64,000 nt of DNA, taken from contig NZ_QOIL01000024.1 of assembly GCF_003323745.1 (NCBI RefSeq), positions 63,866-127,865 of the forward strand. Direction: 5' to 3'. A program made the position numbers and the translations under genes. The notes below the pieces were generated by a model that made no database searches, had not been told where the DNA came from, and worked only from the letters and a program-made list of their open reading frames with translations. Shown in pieces: positions 61,619 to 64,000 of the stretch (the first letter of the stretch is position 1; each line of letters begins with the position of its first letter). This stretch comes from Sphaerisporangium album (lineage in GTDB: Bacteria > Actinomycetota > Actinomycetes > Streptosporangiales > Streptosporangiaceae).

Positions 61619-62104
61619 TCAGGTTCGGATGAAGCCGGTCCCGGCGGCGTGGGCCAGGGAGGCTCTGATGGCGGCCAGCGCGACGGCCAGCTCGTCGTGG
61701 TCGCGCGGGGCGTAGAACATCACCGCCGTGTCGGGGAAGTCCGGCCTGCGGGTGATGGGATGCATCTCCACCCAGCCGGCCTCGGCGAGGACGGTGATCA
61801 CCTGCAGGGGCAGCATGAGGTGGAGGAAGCCGGAGGTATGGACGTGTCCGAATTCATCCCTGGTGGGCGTCAGAAACGCCTCCCACGGCCCCCGCGGCTC
61901 GCGGACACGAAAGGCGAGAGAGCGGGGGTCGGATACCTGACTGGGGCCCGTGAAGACACCGTCCATCGCCTCAACCTGCGCGATTAGCTCCTCGCGGACG
62001 TCCGGAGGTGAGAATTGCTCGAGCTGATCATGGGGAATCGCCACGCCGGTGGTCGCCGGTCGTGGGCCGGTCCGGGCCGGGGGTGCGCTCAGGTCAATTA
62101 GCAT
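61619..62104 (-). CDS. luciferase-like domain protein (PF17648 type)
   Basis: A 161-aa protein with the pattern of the 'luciferase domain' family PF17648: R-PGPRP-like start, QFSPPDVREELIAQVEAMDGVFTGPSQVSDP, GFLHLMLPLQVITVLAEAGWVEMHP and VMFYAPRDHDELAVALAAIRASLAHA. The family's biochemical role is unknown in bacteria and light emission should not be assumed. It starts the minus-strand gene set facing the HxlR gene, 16 bases before the MDR gene. Confidence 0.7.
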   Translation of the reverse strand: MLIDLSAPPARTGPRPATTGVAIPHDQLEQFSPPDVREELIAQVEAMDGVFTGPSQVSDPRSLAFRVREPRGPWEAFLTPTRDEFGHVHTSGFLHLMLPLQVITVLAEAGWVEMHPITRRPDFPDTAVMFYAPRDHDELAVALAAIRASLAHAAGTGFIRT

Positions 62105-62112
62105 GCGTTCTG

Positions 62113-62132
62113 ACGGACTTTCTGTGTTCCGT
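62113..62132. promoter_or_regulatory. candidate HxlR operator
   Basis: An inverted repeat ACGGA (62113-62117) and TCCGT (62128-62132) in the 69-base divergent region between the PF17648 gene and the HxlR gene. HxlR proteins bind such dyads in shared promoters. Short arms, so tentative. Confidence 0.4.
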
Positions 62133-62173
62133 TAAGTCTTGTTCCCAATGGAGATTGTTGGTGATGATCGGGC

Positions 62174-62578
62174 ATGGCGGAAGACGGCACAAGAATGAGC
62201 GTTAGGCACATTGATGTTCCTTACTCCGTATCCGCGAACACGGACAACTGCCTGCTCCGGGGTGTTCTCGACCGGGTCGGAGACAAGTGGAGCGTGCTGA
62301 TCATGTCCCTGCTCCTGGACGGCCCCCGCCGGTATTCGGACCTGCGGCGGGTCATCGACGGCATCTCGCCGCGAATGCTCACGCTCACCCTGCGCGGCCT
62401 CGAGCGCGACGGGCTGGTCCTGCGCAAGGTCACTCCCACCACGCCACCGAAGGTCGACTACTCGCTGACCCAGGTCGGCCGCACGCTCTCCGGACAGGTG
62501 AGCGAGCTGATCGGCTGGGCCGAGCAGCACTACGCGTACATCTCCGACTCCCGACGGCGCTACGACGAGAAAGGCTGA
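62174..62578 (+). CDS. HxlR family transcriptional regulator with single Cys
   Basis: A 134-aa winged helix-turn-helix protein: C26 in DNCLLRGVLDRVGDKWSVLI, then YSDLRRVIDGISPRMLTLTLRGL (recognition region), GLVLRKV wing and VDYSLTQVGRTL. The N-terminal Cys is the only one and is at the position of the sensing Cys of YodB, HypR and QorR, which respond to quinones or disulfide stress. Divergent from the MDR/PF17648 genes and three bases before the next gene. ATG 62174; ATG 62195 is an alternative. Likely the cluster's local regulator. Confidence 0.92.
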   Translation: MAEDGTRMSVRHIDVPYSVSANTDNCLLRGVLDRVGDKWSVLIMSLLLDGPRRYSDLRRVIDGISPRMLTLTLRGLERDGLVLRKVTPTTPPKVDYSLTQVGRTLSGQVSELIGWAEQHYAYISDSRRRYDEKG

Positions 62579-62581
62579 GAC

Positions 62582-63346
62582 ATGGACGACATGATCGGTG
62601 TCCTGCGCGGTTCCCACGAGCGGCTCAAGAAGCTGGTGGCTCCCCTGGACGACGCGACGCTGGCACGGCCCTCCTACGCTTCCGCGTGGTCGATCGCCGA
62701 GGTGCTGTCGCACCTGGGCTCGCAGGCCGAGATCACCGAGTTGCTGGTGGACGCGGGGCTCGGCCTCGCGGAGCCGCCGGCCCCCGAGGTGGTCGGCGCC
62801 ATCTGGGACCGCTGGAACGCCAAGGCCGCACGGGAGCAGGCCGATGACGGACTGGCGGCCGACGCCGCGCTGCTGACGAGGTTCGAGGCACTCGGCTCCG
62901 CGGAACGCGCGCGCCTGCGCCTCTCCGCGTTCGGCATGGAGTTCGACTTCCCCATCCTCACCGGAATGCGGCTGAGCGAGCACGCTCTGCACAGCTGGGA
63001 CATCGCCGTCGCCCTCGATCCGCGGGCGACGGTCGCGCCGGAGCCGGTGGAGTACCTGGTGGACCTGCTCGGCCCGATCGTGAGCAGGTCGGGCAAGCCG
63101 GCGGCCACGCCGGCGAGCGTCGCCGTCACCACCACGGGCCCGGACCGCCGGTTCGTCCTGCGGTTCGGTGACACGGTCACGCTGGAGGAGGCGGCGGACG
63201 CGGGGGAGACCCCGGCGGCCGTCGAGCTCCCGGCCGAGGCGTTCGTCCGCCTCGTCTTCGGCCGCCTCGACCCGGCGCACACCCCCGAGGTCACCGTCCA
63301 GGGCGTCGACCTCGACGAGTTGCGGCGGTCGTTCCCGGGCATTTGA
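62582..63346 (+). CDS. maleylpyruvate isomerase family mycothiol-dependent enzyme
   Basis: A 254-aa protein of the MDMPI_N/DinB-like superfamily. It has the N-terminal metal-site His44 (VLSHLGSQ), the second site in [17 protein letters not shown], and the C-terminal MDMPI_C domain. Members use mycothiol for isomerisation or conjugation reactions. It starts three bases after the HxlR stop, so it is part of the regulator's operon. In this context it could conjugate or detoxify quinones with mycothiol, which is inference. Confidence 0.85.
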   Translation: MDDMIGVLRGSHERLKKLVAPLDDATLARPSYASAWSIAEVLSHLGSQAEITELLVDAGLGLAEPPAPEVVGAIWDRWNAKAAREQADDGLAADAALLTRFEALGSAERARLRLSAFGMEFDFPILTGMRLSEHALHSWDIAVALDPRATVAPEPVEYLVDLLGPIVSRSGKPAATPASVAVTTTGPDRRFVLRFGDTVTLEEAADAGETPAAVELPAEAFVRLVFGRLDPAHTPEVTVQGVDLDELRRSFPGI

Positions 63347-63363
63347 CCTGATCCTCCTCTCCC

Positions 63364-63399
63364 CGCCGGGCGCGGCGGCCGTACCGGCCGCGCCCGGCG
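63364..63399 (+). terminator. strong hairpin before folD
   Basis: A perfect 12-bp stem, CGCCGGGCGCGG (63364-63375) and CCGCGCCCGGCG (63388-63399), 17 bases after the preceding stop. It separates the HxlR operon from folD. Confidence 0.8.
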
Positions 63400-63464
63400 C
63401 GCCGGAGGAGTGCCGCGGGAGCCGGGACCACACCTGCGGGGGTGACATGGAAGGATGGCGAGTT

Positions 63465-64000
63465 GTGAGCGCGCAGATTCTCGACGGTAAGGCCACCGCG
63501 GCGAAGATCAAGGCGGACCTGGCGCAGCGGGTCGCCCGGCTCGCGGCCGAAGGCGTCACGCCCGGCCTCGGCACCATCCTGGTGGGTGAGGACCCGGGCA
63601 GCCAGATCTACGTCGCCGGCAAGCACCGCGACTGCGCGGAGGTCGGCATCGCCTCGATCCGCAAGGATCTCCCCGACACGGCCTCGCAGGCCGAGGTCGA
63701 GGCCGCGATCGACGAGCTGAACGCCGACCCCGCGTGCACGGGGTACATCGTGCAGCTTCCGCTGCCACGCCACCTGGACACCCAGGCGCTGATCGAGCGC
63801 ATGGACGCCTCGAAGGACGCCGACGGCCTGCACCCGGTGAACCTCGGCCGCCTCGTCCACATGGTGGACGCGCCGCTGCCGTGCACGCCGCGCGGCATCG
63901 TGACGCTCCTGCAGGAGTACGGCGTGCCGATCAAGGGCGCCGAGGTCACGGTGATCGGCCGGGGTATCACGGTGGGCCGTCCCCTCGGCCTGCTGCTCAC
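63465..64000 (+). CDS. folD: methylenetetrahydrofolate dehydrogenase/cyclohydrolase, 5' part
   Basis: The first 178 codons are visible; the gene runs off the window. The N-terminal [37 protein letters not shown] (catalytic Lys in the YVxxK motif), [20 protein letters not shown] and the NADP-site [14 protein letters not shown] match FolD. It supplies 10-formyl-THF used by purN and purH. GTG 63465 has AAGGA nine bases upstream. In many actinomycetes folD follows purH closely; here about 10.5 kb separate them. Confidence 0.96.
   Translation, partial: MSAQILDGKATAAKIKADLAQRVARLAAEGVTPGLGTILVGEDPGSQIYVAGKHRDCAEVGIASIRKDLPDTASQAEVEAAIDELNADPACTGYIVQLPLPRHLDTQALIERMDASKDADGLHPVNLGRLVHMVDAPLPCTPRGIVTLLQEYGVPIKGAEVTVIGRGITVGRPLGLLL

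Noticed and set aside
61619-62104. Bioluminescence gene
   Set aside because: The family name comes from distant similarity; no LuxAB-type flavin site or fatty-acid reductase genes are present.

Overview
The window is very GC-rich DNA from an actinomycete. Markers of that group are a WhiB protein, a DUF397 protein, a mycothiol-dependent maleylpyruvate-isomerase-type enzyme, GuaB3, and frequent GTG/TTG starts. The gene set resembles Streptosporangiales (Streptosporangiaceae or Thermomonosporaceae), but genus cannot be fixed from sequence alone. Gene density is high and long antisense reading frames are everywhere; these are composition artefacts. No rRNA, tRNA, CRISPR array or intact insertion sequence was seen.

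Region by region. 0-10 kb: guaB3, nagA divergent from a DeoR regulator, glpD, a beta-propeller lipoprotein and guaA. 9.6-20.4 kb, cell envelope: an acyltransferase, an orphan DUF397 protein, a secreted polysaccharide deacetylase, a CDP-alcohol phosphatidyltransferase carrying a long repeat-rich insertion, a sulfotransferase, then a convergent glycosyltransferase plus a GT2/glycerophosphotransferase fusion (teichoic-acid type), and a membrane-anchored CoxG-like protein. 20.6-23.8 kb: an AT-richer three-gene operon with a large DUF6571-like protein, a lipoprotein and a WXG100-like small protein, probably linked to type VII secretion. 24-29 kb: a truncated methyltransferase, a 478-base gene-free stretch, a secreted subtilase and an FG-GAP repeat protein. 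29-33 kb: a form II (coxSLM-type) molybdenum hydroxylase. 33-38 kb: envelope-stress genes, with two PspC proteins and a two-component system whose kinase gene is broken by an in-frame TGA. 38-45 kb: WhiB, CPBP protease, PIG-L deacetylase, PcrA helicase and two tandem secreted paralogues.

45.5-64 kb: a block of primary metabolism, sucC-sucD-perM-like-purN-purH ... folD, an arrangement well known in Actinobacteria. Between purH and folD sits a biosynthetic cluster at about 53.36-62.10 kb, with its regulator and one further enzyme up to 63.35 kb. Its core is a condensation-less A-T-TE synthetase of the atromentin/polyporic-acid/ralfuranone type, which dimerises arylpyruvates. With it lie a TerC-like SDR reductase, a TerB-like NTF2 domain fused to an O-methyltransferase, a prephenate dehydrogenase for precursor supply, a second O-methyltransferase, a quinone-oxidoreductase-type MDR enzyme and a PF17648 protein. 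A divergent HxlR regulator with a single N-terminal Cys lies beside it. Together they read as a p-terphenyl (or aryl-furanone) pathway: prephenate to 4-hydroxyphenylpyruvate, dimerisation to a terphenylquinone, reduction and dehydration by the SDR and NTF2 domains, then O-methylation, with quinone sensing and detoxification beside it. The TerB-methyltransferase fusion and the island position are the most notable findings.
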